DNA of 64,000 bases from assembly GCA_029844215.1 (NCBI GenBank), contig CM056725.1:39772485-39836484 (forward strand), read 5' to 3'. Below the pieces are notes generated by a model that was not told the DNA's origin, did no database searches, and saw only the letters and a list, made by a program, of their open reading frames with translations. The DNA is from Przewalskia tangutica (Eukaryota; Streptophyta; Magnoliopsida; Solanales; Solanaceae). Shown piece after piece: positions 22,450 to 33,480 of this stretch. Each line of letters starts with the position of its first letter. Position 1 is the first letter of the stretch. The position numbers were made by a program, and so were the translations under genes.

Positions 22450-22764
22450 TTAACTATAAGATTCTTCATAACTTAAACAGTTGCAAATGCCACACACGGC
22501 CACAGAACAACACTTAGGCATAAACGATAATGAAGATTTACAAGTAGGAAAGTGAATTACACGGAGGTGGGAATAGGTGAGATACTTCTGCCTCATGTCC
22601 TCCTCGGCTTCCCACGCCATCTCCTCCCCGAGCTCGTTCCGCCACAAGACTTTGACGAAGCCACGCCCTGGTCCGCAGACGCCTAACTCCGACGATCGAC
22701 TATCGCTATGGGAATCTCCTCATACGATAACCCCTGGTCACCGACATCTTCAATCGGGTGTACC
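22450..22764 (-). pseudogene. Chromodomain end of M polyprotein
   Basis: The minus strand encodes LSYEE and related residues near 22725, and the WRNELGEEMAWEAEEDM core at 22590-22647. This is the C-terminal chromodomain of the integrase. Two frames are needed to cover it. H has the same domain at 6829-7176. Confidence 0.8.
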
Positions 22765-23870
22765 CTAGATGGATCCGATACATCTCCTCAAAGATAGATA
22801 CGTGAAAACCGGATGCACCGCCTCCAGATCGGACGGCAGATCCAACTCATAGGCAACCTTGCCTACCTCGCGACAATGAAACGCCCAATGTACTGGGCCG
22901 AAGTTTCCTTCCTCCCGAATCTCATCACACCGCCGTGGGTGACATCTTCGTGAAAACCCAATCATCAATCGCGAACTCCGGATGTCGACGGCGATGATCT
23001 GCGTATGACTTCGCCGAGTCCGAGCCGTCAATAGCCGCCGGATAAGCTTCACCTTATCCATCGTCACGCATCAATCGTCCCACTAGCCGCACTCGCCCAC
23101 ATCGAACCAACCTATAGGCGATCTGCACTTCCTCCCATACAAGGCCTCATAAGGCGCCATCCGAATCTGGAGTGGTAGCTATTATTATACGCGAACTCAA
23201 CTAGAGGCAAATGATCCTCCCAACTACCATCGGTCAATAACACAGGCTCGCAGATATCCTCAAGAGTCGGATAGTGCGCTCGCCTGTCCGTCATGCGTGG
23301 ATGAAATGCGATCGTGCTCACTGCGCCCCTAAACCCTCTGGAAGGACCTCTGGTTAGCCGAATCGGGCTCTCATGCGATATGATCAGTAGGGACTCCATG
23401 CATCGACGATCTCTCGGATGTAAAGTCCGCATAATCCTCAGAAAAAGTCGCCCCGACGGAAGAAAGTGGGTTGATTTCAATCGACCGGCGATAACACATA
23501 TAGAATCATGTCTCCTCCGAGTGCGAGGTAATCCCGTGATGAAGTCCATGTTGATTACCTCCCACTTCCGTGTCGGGATCTCAATCGTCAGAACAAACCA
23601 CCGTGCCTCTGGTGCTCTGCCTTCACTGCCGACAACACGCACCGAGCTACGAACTCGCAACGTCCTCTTCAAGCCATCCCACCAATACAGATCTAAGGTC
23701 GTGGTACATCTTGGTCGACCGGATGGATAGAGTAACGCTGTGCATGTGCTTCCCAAGAACTCGCTGCCAAGTCCTCAAACATCCGGAACACACACCGCCT
23801 CAAACCTTAGCACCCCATCGTGCTACTCAAAAGGACCTTGCCCTCACGAAGAGATGTATCACGATAACGA
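22765..23870 (-). pseudogene. Integrase of M, frameshifted
   Basis: The reading frame at 23112-23756 encodes YWWDGLKR, WEVINMDFITGLP (first catalytic Asp), ICVIAGRLKSTHFLP, TIAFHPRMTDRRAHYPTLED and GSWEDHLPLVEFAYNNSYHS. These are standard landmarks of a gypsy integrase core and its C-terminal part. The catalytic Glu expected in the DGQSER.IQTLED segment cannot be read (TDRRAHYPTLED), consistent with small losses of sequence. Downstream frames at 22765-23067 cover the GPQR-like region. As given it is not functional, though base errors in the sequence could explain much of this. Confidence 0.9.
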
Positions 23871-23871
23871 A

Positions 23872-24400
23872 TCAAAGCCGATCCTCGAATTGCCTCTTCA
23901 CCTCCTCGACGATGGAAGACTCGGCAACCTCACGAACTCTAACCCCACTGCTATCAGAATCAATCAAACGGACACCAAGGCTCGCTAACTGGTGCAAATC
24001 ACGAACCATGTCCCTCCTCTCTAGATGTACATCTGATAGGCTCCCCATCGACCTACGACTAAGAGCATCTGCCACAACATTGGCCTTCCCCGGGTGGTAC
24101 AGGATATCAACATCGTAATCCTTAAGCAACTCTAACCACCGTCTCTGTGAAGTTCACTCCTCCGGGTCAAGATATACTGGAGGCTCTTGTGGTCTGTAAA
24201 AATATCCACGTGAACCCCATACAAATAGTTCCTCCAGATCTTCAAAGCGTGAATCACAGCCGCCAACTCCAAATCATGGGTAGGGTAGTTCCTCTCGTGT
24301 TTCTTCAGCTGTCGGGATGCATATGCTATAACCCTGCCATGCTGCATCAACACACATCCCAACCCGATGCCTGACGCATCACAATACACGACATAACCAT
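23872..24400 (-). pseudogene. RNase H domain of M
   Basis: The frame at 24132-24389 encodes MYCDASGIGLGCVLMQHGRV, ASRQLKKHERNYPTHDLELA, AVIHALKIWRNYLYG and FTDHKSLQYI. The frame at 23872-24129 continues with YHPGKANVVADALSRRSMGS. Asp (CDAS), Glu (LELAAV), Asp (FTDHKS) and Asp (VADALS) of the catalytic set are all visible. One frame break near 24130 separates the two halves. It removes RNA from the RNA-DNA hybrid during reverse transcription. This is the best preserved enzyme domain in the window. Confidence 0.93.
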
Positions 24401-24494
24401 CCGACCTCCGGAAGAGTAAGAACGGGGCGGCCGCTCTCTTTCAAAGAATCGAAACCCCGCCACAAGCATCACCATCAAACTTGGCGCTTCCGAG

Positions 24495-25345
24495 TCACCT
24501 AGTCAATGGTGCAGATAGAAGCAAACTTTTCCACGAACCGATAATATCCTGCAAGGCCCGAAATCGCGAACCTCGCCGGAGTAGTAGGTCTAGGCCAAGT
24601 CCCGATCGCCGATCTTGCCGTATCCACTGAATGCCATCACCCACAATATGCCCAAGAAACGCCATCAAGTCAACCAAAACTCACATTTGGAAAACTTGGC
24701 GTATAATCTGCTGGTCTGGAGAATCACAAGACAGCCTCAAATGCTCCGCGTGCTCCCGCCTCCGAGCGAATAAACCAAGATATCATCAATGAACACTATC
24801 ACAAACGTGTCCAAAAATGGTTTGAACACTCGGTTCATCAAATCCATGAATACCGCGAGCATGGTCAACCCAAAAGACATGACCAACTCATAATGCCCGT
24901 GACGGGTCCGAATGCGATCTAGGGACATCCACCTCTCTGACTCGCACCTGATGATAGCCCGATCGCAGATCAATCTTGTAGAAATATCTCGCACCCTGCA
25001 ACTGGTCGAACAAATCATCAATCCTGGGAAGGGGGTATATGTTCTTAATGGTCACCTTGTTCACCGTCAGAATCAACACACATGCGCAGCGTCCCGTCCT
25101 TCTTCTTCACGAACAATACCGGCGCTCCCCAGGGAGAAACACTAGGTCTGATAAAACCCTTCTCCAGCAAATCTCTCAGCTGGTCCTTCAGCTCTCTCAA
25201 CTCGGCATGTGCTATTCTGTATGGCGGAATGGAAATAGGCCGAGTGTCTGGTAATATGTCAATACAAAACTCAATCTCCCTCTCGGGAGGGATACCCGGG
25301 AGGTCGTCTGGAAATACGTCTGGGAACTCTCCGACCATCGAATCG
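24495..25345 (-). pseudogene. Reverse transcriptase of M, frameshifted
   Basis: Three consecutive frames carry the RT core. At 25045-25338: FPDVFPDDLPGIPPEREIEF, ELKDQLRDLLEKGFIRPSVS and PWGAPVLFVKKKDGTLRMC. At 24888-25079: NKVTIKNIYPLPRIDDLFDQ, LQGARYFYKIDLRSGYHQVR. At 24737-25021: LTMLAVFMDLMNRVFKPFLD and FVIVFIDDILVYS, with the FIDD form of the catalytic box. Both box Asp residues and the upstream KIDLRSGYHQ Asp are present. RT copies the element RNA into DNA inside the Gag particle. As written, breaks near 25060 and 24950 would stop translation. Confidence 0.94.
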
Positions 25346-25499
25346 GAAAATCTGTACCGCAGCCTTCAGATCAAACACCCGAACGATGATAGATATACCG
25401 TTCTGCACCATATTCCTAGCCTTGAGGTAGGAAATAAACCTACCCCTCGATACCGTGCTCCCCTCCCACTCAACAACCGGCCTCAGAAACTGGAACTGC

Positions 25500-25790
25500 A
25501 TTACTCTCTCTGCAGTCTACATTGGCGTAGCAAGACGCTAGCCAATCCATCCCCATGATCACGCCAAGTCAATCATCTCCAATTCTATTAAGTCGGCTAG
25601 GTCCGACGATCAGAATGGTCACAGGACAAGATCTATATACCCGCCGAGCTACCACCGAATCACCCACTGGCGTAGCTACCTCGAAAGGGTCTATGGACAC
25701 AGGCTCTATCCCTATCCTACTAGCAACAAGGGGAGATATATAGGACAGAGTAGAACCCGGATCTATCAAAGCATACACATCAAACCAGAA
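25500..25790 (-). pseudogene. Aspartic protease of M
   Basis: The frame at 25569-25778 encodes MYALIDPGSTLSYISPLVAS, then RIGIEPVSIDPFEVATPVGD, then VVARRVYRSCPV. IDPGST is the active-site loop in the form common in this lineage, a variant of D(T/S)G. It would cleave the Gag-Pol precursor. The link to RT (QFQFLRPVVEWEGSTVSRGR, 25430-25501) is in another frame. Confidence 0.85.
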
Positions 25791-25835
25791 CCGATAAGGT
25801 ACAGTGGCGACATCGGTGAGGCCTCACGATCCCGC

Positions 25836-27106
25836 TTACCGGACAAAGCATAAATGCGGTTCGAGGACCGCTAGAATCGGGACCCGAGCCACGACCTGCC
25901 GCGACTGGCCGACCCATGAGTACCACGCCTCCGGGCGAGTAATCGTAGGAGATGATGAAGCGGCAACAAAACTGGCGTGAGCCCTACCACCGGGCCCGCC
26001 GGCCGGACAGCCGCAAAGTGACCCTGCTGGCCACAACTGGAACAAGCTCCAAAAGTAGTACCACACTTCCCGTAATGGGATCTACCGCATCGCCCACACT
26101 GGGGGGGTGGTCCCGATCGCCCGACTTACTACTCGACGCCCAAGCCCTGGGCCCTGGTCCGCCTCGAATACTCTGCCGCGGCCGAGGATGGTGCAGGAGT
26201 GCTCGAGCCGGGCCGTGGTGCAAATCTAGATCGCTGCCGAGGCCGCCACCACGATAGCCACCGAAGACCTCCCGCCCCGGCCTTCTTCGCCGCCGTCGCC
26301 CACTCGCCGACCGCGCGCCTCGCATCCAAGGGCATGAGCTCGCATGCGGTAATGTCCATACCCGGTGAAGAGAAACACCCGCACACGACTCGGCCATATA
26401 GTCATCTAGCCCGTGGCGTGGCGGTGCACCCTATCCTCCATATTCGCTACCAATGCCGGGACATATCGAGCCAATGAATCAAACTCGACATTGTACTCCC
26501 CGACGGCCCCTCCGCTCGCCAGCAGAAAATCTATCACCGCGCCTCCTCATCCGCGAGGCAAGAAGTGAGTGAGGAAAGCCTCCGAGAACTCATCCCGAGT
26601 AGCTGGGGACGCGTGCTCTCCCCGGGATAACTCCCATGAATCAAACCAATCGACTGCGGTATCACGCAGCCGATGCGAACCGGCGTCACGGACTGTCTCG
26701 AGGCCTTGATCACCCGCATGATCCTTTGTAGCTGACGGATGAACTCCTGCGGATCATCCTCCGGCCTCGACCGTAAAACTCTGGCGCTACAACTCAAGAA
26801 ATCTCGTAGCCTCAAACTATTCGCTCGGTGCACCACGCGCGACGCTACTGAGCTGAATCGAATCGCCAGATTCTATCTCGTGTCGCCACAACTCTAGCCA
26901 ATAGTCCGTCTCTCAGATTCCTAACCTCCGCCCGGGCATGGGACAGGAGGTGTGGGTACTGTGGTCTCTGCTGGGGCCGGCGGCGTCATAGAACTCGCCG
27001 TCTGCGGTATAGACTGGGCTCGAGCCGTCGTGACTCTAGGTGTCTGACTGGCAGCTCCCTCGGTTGCCTTGCCCTTCTGGGCCCGGGTTGCCTTACGTGG
27101 AGGCAT
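25836..27106 (-). pseudogene. Gag of M, frameshifted
   Basis: The start at 27106 encodes MPPRKATRAQKGKATEGAAS and a Pro/Thr-rich stretch. The frame at 26534-26836 carries the capsid-type segment DDPQEFIRQLQRIMRVIKAS. Near 25985-26105 the minus strand encodes CGRCGRSHYGKC and then CSSCGQQGHFA, the zinc-knuckle region; the final Cys of CX2CX4HX4C is not visible (HFAAVR). N0 has the intact form. Gag forms the particle in which reverse transcription occurs. The start was chosen because the same MPPR start occurs in N0 and, decayed, N1. Confidence 0.85.
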
Positions 27107-27297
27107 AACTGTTACAGAAAAGGAATACGTTAGACGGGTCCAACTTTAACACAGCTCTAAAGCACGATCTCAGAGTGAGAAGAATGGAAACCAATCCTAA
27201 ATATCCTATAGCCTCCTGATTATTGGTGTGGTGCACAACACACCGATAATCAAGACTCTACTAGATACGGTCTGTAGACACTTTCCGAGGATTAACT

Positions 27298-27309
27298 GCT
27301 CTGATACCA
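27298..27309 (-). other. Primer binding site of M (tRNA-iMet)
   Basis: The plus strand reads GCTCTGATACCA, four bases from the 5' LTR edge. It is intact. Confidence 0.94.
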
Positions 27310-27313
27310 TTTT

Positions 27314-29154
27314 TGTCACGACCCATTCCGGGGCCCGTGACTGGTGCCTTACCGGGGCACCCAAGTAGTCATACATCAGAGTAATCAACGGAAAAATAAA
27401 GCAAGACATGAAACAGTTTATAAAATAAGACACAGTTTATGTGAGAAAACATCGCTTTCTAAGATATATATATAAACATGGTTTAGCGATTTACATCCGA
27501 CATCGCATAAATGACTACGCACTTAAGGAAATATACAACTATGGCGGACAGGCCCCGCCATACCCTGATCAGACAAAACTATCTACAACAGGGAGATCAT
27601 ACCTAAAAGTAGAGCCTCCGGAAAGATGGAGCTCCCGACACCAACGTAGATCCTAAGAATGTGGATCTAGCACTGCTGCCCTTACCGCGGCATGAACGCA
27701 GCCCAGAGGTCGATCATAACAGTACTAAGTATATGAAATCAAAATACTTAAATGAAAACATATCATTTTAACATCGTTTACAAATATGTATGAAACAACC
27801 AAGGAAACCGCATAGTGCCACATCACAAACAAGAGCGTGATAGGTAAATCAGAATGTGTCTTTTCTAGGTGCGAATGATCAGCAGGCCATTGCGTAGTAT
27901 CACCATGCAAGCCTAATCACGGACTCCGTAGTCCGCGTAGGCCAATCACATAGGCCCGCATAGGGTATATAACCCCGCGTCGAGGGTAGCTACCTCGCAA
28001 CGTCCCCGACTCGTTGTCCGCATGGCCACATAGACCGCGTGAGGTATAACCCCGCATACTAACTGGAACTCTCGTAGCTCCGCATAGGCCCCTGGACCCG
28101 CACGAGGTATTCTCGAATCATGGTCCTGCATCACCGAGTCTACCCCGCGTCGGAGGCGACAACCCCAGATCATCTCAAGAGGTGAGTGATATAGTACTAA
28201 CACAACAGCTTATAGTTCAAAAACATAAGCATAAGTAAGATGACCTCTTTACACAAACGTTACAAGGCACTAACACACATAGCATCATATCATGTCCACT
28301 TATCAAACCATTTTATTATTCTTTTCACCAATCAATATAAGTCTGTTACAAACACATAGGTAAACTGTTCCTTTTATTAATCTTAAGTGGTCATACCTAA
28401 CTTCCAATAAAGCTAGTATAACTCTTGGCGTGCTTTAAAAAACCAGTTAGTTCTCTTCATAACAATGATTCAAGATTCTTTGAAAAGCTTTGATTCTTTA
28501 TTATTCGTGCTTAAGCGTTGAGGCATCGCAGTAAGTGTTATTCAGCTTAAGCGTGAGGCATTGCCGTAAGTATTATTCAGCTTAAGTCAAAGACATTGCC
28601 GTAGTTTTTATTCGATTAACACACGACGCTCACCGCACTACATATATATTAAAATATCATGCTTTAGGAAGAATCACATACCTTCTCAATAAAACCACCG
28701 CCAAGTGAATATGTCGCAGAGAGTCACCCTATAATAGTCACGCACATCTATCAAAGACTACTCAAGGTCATTCTAAACAGAGGGTTCACAATTTACGGAA
28801 AGTCGCAGACTTCCCTACCCGTGAGCTATATAAGTTCATCGTGAAAACAAATTCTATGTAAGTACAGTTTGATTATTCTTTTTTTAAACCCTTCTACTGT
28901 GATAACAGTTCAATTCTATTCTTCAATATTCTTCTAAGTATTTATACTTATTCTTATACTACAACAGTAAGTATTCTCTAATTCAAAAGAGGGTTAGGAT
29001 TAGTTACCTCGGTAAGCCCAATAATATCCTAGAAAAGTCGCTACCGAGCAAGGTTTTGCTCCTAAGTTGTATGCTCCAAGGAAACCTTAGAAGTTCTTCA
29101 CAACTTCTACTAAGTACTAAGGGATTTGGGCTAGGGTATTTTGGGCATTATAAC
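27314..29154 (-). repeat. 5' LTR of M, PBS-side part
   Basis: It begins TGTCACGACCCATTCC and follows 19893-21775 until GGCATTATAAC, where K is inserted (duplication ATAAC, 29150-29154). It resumes at 38376. Relative to the 3' LTR it has many short losses, for example TTCAGGCTTAAGCCGTGAGG against TTCAGCTTAAGCGTGAGG near 28540. Confidence 0.95.
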
Positions 29155-29391
29155 TGTCACGACCCGAATTCGGGCCCGTGACTGGTGCCTTACCCCGGGC
29201 ACCCTAGCGATACAACATCAGAGAAAACCAGCGGAAATAAAAACTTTAAACATGAAATGAGAGACATGATAAATAAACAGTCCAACCAAAGCAATTGCGC
29301 CTTCAGATATATACATAAAAACCCAACAGTTATCCTTTTTACAAACCCCGCCACAACAAGATTACATGCACCTCTAAGATATACAACAACT

Positions 29392-29575
29392 ATGACGGAC
29401 AGGGGCTCGCCATACCACGAATGTACAGAACCTACAACTCGTGGAAACACATACCAAAAGATAAGCCTCCGAGAAACGGAGCTTCCCAAAACGCCAATCG
29501 AGATCCTAAGAGCGAGGATCCACGACCGATGTACCTCTACTGCGGCGTGAACGCACTTCGGGCGAGGTCGATAAC
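29392..29575 (-). other. Conserved hairpin cluster in R-U5 (K 3' LTR)
   Basis: Plus-strand arms: TATGACGG...TCGCCATA (about 29390-29415), which needs one G-U pair in sense RNA; AAGCCTCCGAGAAACGGAGCTT (29463-29484); and a CTGCGGCGTGAACGCA stem near 29539. The partner LTR lacks these because of the replaced segment. Confidence 0.6.
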
Positions 29576-30184
29576 AGTACCAAGTATGTGAAATCACAAC
29601 ATCAGAATGAAATCATAATAGCCTAAAAAGCGGAGACATGTATGATAACCAAAATACAAGACGCAACATAAAAGCGGTCAAGTCGTGACTCACGCCTCAA
29701 AGTCACCACTAAATATAACTATGGGTCTCACGCCCACAACATCCATCATGTTCGCATCATGGCGCGTGCCCCGCATCATCGTGACGGTAGACATGTCCAT
29801 GATGCAACCATAATAACAAGGCCAGATGGCCACATGCCCCGGAATCGCCTCGGTGTAGACATGCCCGTGTAACCTCAACAACAATATCTTGGGTGGTCAA
29901 CCCCGCACGCCACATGCCCCCGGAATCGCCTCGGTGTGAACACGCCCATGTTGCGCATAACCATATACCGTAATCAACCCGCCGCACGGGCCGTGCCCCT
30001 AATCTCTGCGTCGGTGTAGACATGTCCATGTGACATCAACAACAAGACGAGAATCAAAATGGAAACATACCCGTGGAATTCTCCATCACCGCCAAGACGC
30101 CCAAGTAAGTTCTCAACAAGTCAACCGCCTCTATCGAGACGCCAGAATACGTAAACACCACACTTGCACAACAAAGGCTATCAT

Positions 30185-30285
30185 CACAAGCATAGGCAAG
30201 TTTCACAACAACAAGCATAGGCAAGTTTCACAACAACAAGCATAGGCAAGTTTCACAACAACAAGCATAGGCAAGTTTCACACAA
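30185..30285. repeat. 25-bp tandem repeat, four units (K 3' LTR)
   Basis: ACAACAAGCATAGGCAAG followed by TTTCAC repeats about four times. The partner at 35710-35805 also has about four, one of them lacking AAGTTT. No function is apparent. Confidence 0.9.
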
Positions 30286-31106
30286 CTCAAAGTACTTTCA
30301 TTTTATGCCAAAGTCCGGGTTTTTAACCCCAAAGTACTACATACGTTAAGTTCTTTTAAAAGAGATCCATTACTTTTATAAAAGTCACCCGATACCCGTA
30401 GTATTAGAATGACCAACCACATTCCTTTTCAAAATCAAGTAACAACATTCTTTTCCTAAGTTCCAGTTTTCCTAGTTTCAATTACTCAAGCTTCTCCTTT
30501 TCAAATGGTTTCATAGTTCCCAAACTTAATCACTTGATTCCTTTTTAGAACAATTGAGTAATATATGTCTCACGTGAGAGTAGGTTATTCTTGTTTACAA
30601 CATTCTTATTACAACAACCATGATCTAGAAAATGTAATATCATTTTGTCTCATCTTAGTTTCTATGCAGATGGAGGTTTCTACTGGTTTTAATACGATAC
30701 ATCATTATTCAATACATTTTCCTTTATTAACGCTGCAGTGGTCCGTCGATACACATTCTGATTTCCGAAATCAGTAAAACATTATCCCTTTAAATAAAAC
30801 CAAGTACTCATTACTCACGAATGAGGTTTCACACAAACATTCACATTAAACAAATAAGTTAAGTCTCTTATCTTATAAGATCAAGTCTCTTAACTTCTAA
30901 CATCAGTAAACCATTTTCTTTACCTCTTAAGACATTATACCTAACTCCCATAAAGCTAGTATAACTCTTTTTTTAAAACCTTTAAAACCAAGTGTTACTC
31001 TCCTTCAAAACGATTTATAAATCTTTTAAATACATCAAGTTCTTTATTATAACTTAGCCAGTTATAATTCACATCAGTTTAAAACCACAAAGTATTTTCT
31101 TACCTA

Positions 31107-31155
31107 CATAAAGCTGTTATAACCGACTCCCATAAAGCCGTTATAACACTTTATG
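31107..31155. promoter_or_regulatory. Twin palindrome block (K 3' LTR)
   Basis: CATAAAG, GTTATAAC, CATAAAG, GTTATAAC and CTTTATG occur in the same order and spacing as in G (2062-2111). The second K copy is at 36630-36678. Confidence 0.6.
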
Positions 31156-32164
31156 TTTTAAGAACAATCAAACACGATTAACACATGTACGCTCACCGTA
31201 CTACATAGTTCACACATATCATGCTAGAAGAGATAGGAAGAGGTTCACATACCTCGCGACGATTTATCGACAATAAGCAAAATGCTCCAAGTACTACAAC
31301 CTTGCTAGCCCTTTCCACTCCTCGAGTAGAATACGCTACTCTTAGTACTTTCACCTATAAAGGTCACAAACGTCTATTAACCCCAAAACACAAGTTTCTA
31401 TCTTCTACGTAAAATTCGAAGATTCTCCCGCAACAGCGTAAATCTCCTCCTCTAACGAGGCCCGCTACCAAGCCAACCAGGGGTTTACACGCCTAACCGG
31501 GCGTGTACAATTCTACTCGAATACTACACAAGTCTCATCGCAATACACCCTATGTAAATACAGATTCGATTCTTTATTCTTCAGCTTAAGTCAAAAGACA
31601 TTGCCGAATACGAAGTATAGTTCTCTAGATCGTATACTTCAACTCTAGATTCTAACAAACATGTAAGTTCCAAGTACCATAGAGGACAAGATAATTACCT
31701 CGATAAGCCCAAAATTATCCAAGTTATAATGTCGATCCCGAGCAAGGTTTAGCTCCTACTCCGTGCGCTCAATCCGCCTCCAAACAACCCTTAAGTTCTA
31801 ACTAACTTCTACTCAAATACTTCAACCAACTATGAAGATTTCCTTAGGGTTTCGGTTTGAGACTAAAAGGACAAAAGGTAGTATTTCCGACTCTACGTAT
31901 AGAGGTATCTTTGGAATACTACAAGGTACAAGGCTAAGGTATTTTGGGCATTATAACAATACTAGAGAAGTATTTCAATGCCACTGAGGAGGTATTATAC
32001 GAAACAACTAGGCTAGGGGTACCCACTAGCACCACAAAGGGGAGGGAGGCTCTCGCCACAAGGCCACAGGGGGAGGGGAGAGGCTAGGACGAGAACAACA
32101 CAAAGGGGAAGAGTTTTCAAGACTTAGAATGAATTGAGGATGAAGAAAACCTTCAAGCAAGGGG

Positions 32165-32172
32165 TATTTATA
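32165..32172 (-). promoter_or_regulatory. TATA box of K 3' LTR
   Basis: The minus strand reads TATAAATA then CCCC, about 670 bp from the U3 end. The partner site is at 37709-37716. Confidence 0.72.
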
Positions 32173-32498
32173 GGGCACCAACGGACAAGATCAAGCCATG
32201 GGGGCAAGTGGATGGCCAAGATTGGCACAAGTGCACCCTAACCTACTCCTCAAATCCTCCCAAAACAAAGACCCATGAAAAGGGCCTCAAAACCTCCTAC
32301 CGTGGCCCTCTTTATCGTCGACGAGGTGACAAGTGTCACCCTCCCGTTGGTCCAAAAATGTTTCGCCTCTCGGAAAAATCCGCAAAAATACAAAACGACA
32401 TAGCCGGAATTTTCCTTCGCAAGTTATGTAAAACGCGTTTAGTAAAACGACTCTAACCGGTGTTGTGCACAAATGTCATTCGGCCAAGCCACTGGCGG

Positions 32499-32516
32499 GG
32501 GTGACACGTGTCACCC
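32499..32516. promoter_or_regulatory. Perfect 18-bp palindrome in K U3
   Basis: GGGTGACACGTGTCACCC equals its own reverse complement. It recurs at 38039-38056 in the other K LTR. A second, imperfect palindrome with AAGTGT in place of ACGTGT lies about 170 bp away (32325-32340 and 37865-37882). Confidence 0.6.
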
Positions 32517-32841
32517 TCCTATTGGCCCTCAAAAACGTCTTCCGAAAAATATCCACAATGGCCAAAATCTCGAAAACAAAGTGGGCCCCACAAAACCGTA
32601 AATTTCTCCCGTGGGCCCCACGTGACCATTTCCGAAAATAAAATTCCATAATTCTAATATAATCTAAGAAGCCCAAATTCCAAATCTGGGAACCCAATTC
32701 CCTTCAACGAACATTTTTCCTTACAAAAACCGGAAACTTTTTCCGTGGAAGAATCACCTCTTTCTTCCTTTCCAATTTTTTTCTGTCGTGCTCTCGTACG
32801 TACGTCCTCGCATACATACCCTGAGAATACGGGGTATAACA

Positions 32842-32852
32842 TTCTCCCCTCC
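32842..32852 (-). other. Polypurine tract of K
   Basis: TTCTCCCCTCCTTAG on the plus strand lies against the 3' LTR and is followed by the AACATTCG-TCC-CGAATGTT inverted repeat. Confidence 0.87.
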
Positions 32853-32879
32853 TTAGAAACATTCGTCCCGAATGTTCCT

Positions 32880-33480
32880 TCTCAAGACGGATATCGATGA
32901 AGTTCCTCTAACAAGTTGTCAACGCCACAGCTTGGCCACGAAATAACACACGTTCTCTTCCTTCCTTACTCGTCGTGCCCCTCTCGAACACTTGAACTCT
33001 CCCAGTACGTACCATACTTCAGTCATTACTTCCGTTCCCAAAAATCTCTGGAGTCACTACCTCCAAACTTGGTCATCTTACTAACCTCAAACTTCCTTAA
33101 GGCCATTCCCGCCTTTACGAACCGCTCGTCGAACGCGTCCACGAACTCATACGATGGTCATACAAACTGGGCCTAGCATCCTCGTGACCCTACCACCGCG
33201 GACCACCCAACTGACCCCACCTTAATCCGGCACGGTTGACCCGTATCACGTCCTCAACCCGACCCACAATCGCCACGCCTTGTTCCCTGACACGGAACAA
33301 TCCTGCTAAATCACATCATGAAAGCTACTACTTCCATCTCACACTAACCAGATTTTTAAATCACACTATAGCACAAAGCTATCCGAACATAACACTTAAC
33401 ACATCATTAACATCAACACATACAAGTATCTACAGGCTTTAGGATATACGCAAACTAGGCGGTTCAAGGACCGCTAAAAT
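32880..33480 (-). other. Distal noncoding block of K
   Basis: It is homologous to the block in G (3760-4160), N0 (reverse orientation, 46830-47500) and N1. The core includes CTTCAGTCATTACTTC, TACCTCCAAACTTGGTCATC, GGTTGACCCG and CCTCAACCCGACCC. No ORF is preserved. Confidence 0.75.

Larger units (their letters stand above)
29155..32841 (-). repeat. 3' LTR of K
   Basis: It runs from TGTCACGACCCGAATTC to ACGGGGTATAACA, 3687 bp. It contains the hairpin cluster (29392-29575), about four units of a GCATGCCCCGGAATC-type repeat (29757-30045), a 25-bp repeat (30185-30285), the twin palindrome block (31107-31155), TATA (32165-32172, minus) and two ACGT-type palindromes (32325-32340 and 32499-32516). 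Confidence 0.95.

Noticed and set aside
23314..24118. Plus-strand frames of 138 and 182 residues
   Set aside because: They are shadows of the M integrase and RNase H on the minus strand, which carry clear family motifs.
25952..26477. Plus-strand frames of about 90-100 residues rich in Arg and Pro
   Set aside because: They are shadows of the GC-rich M gag region.
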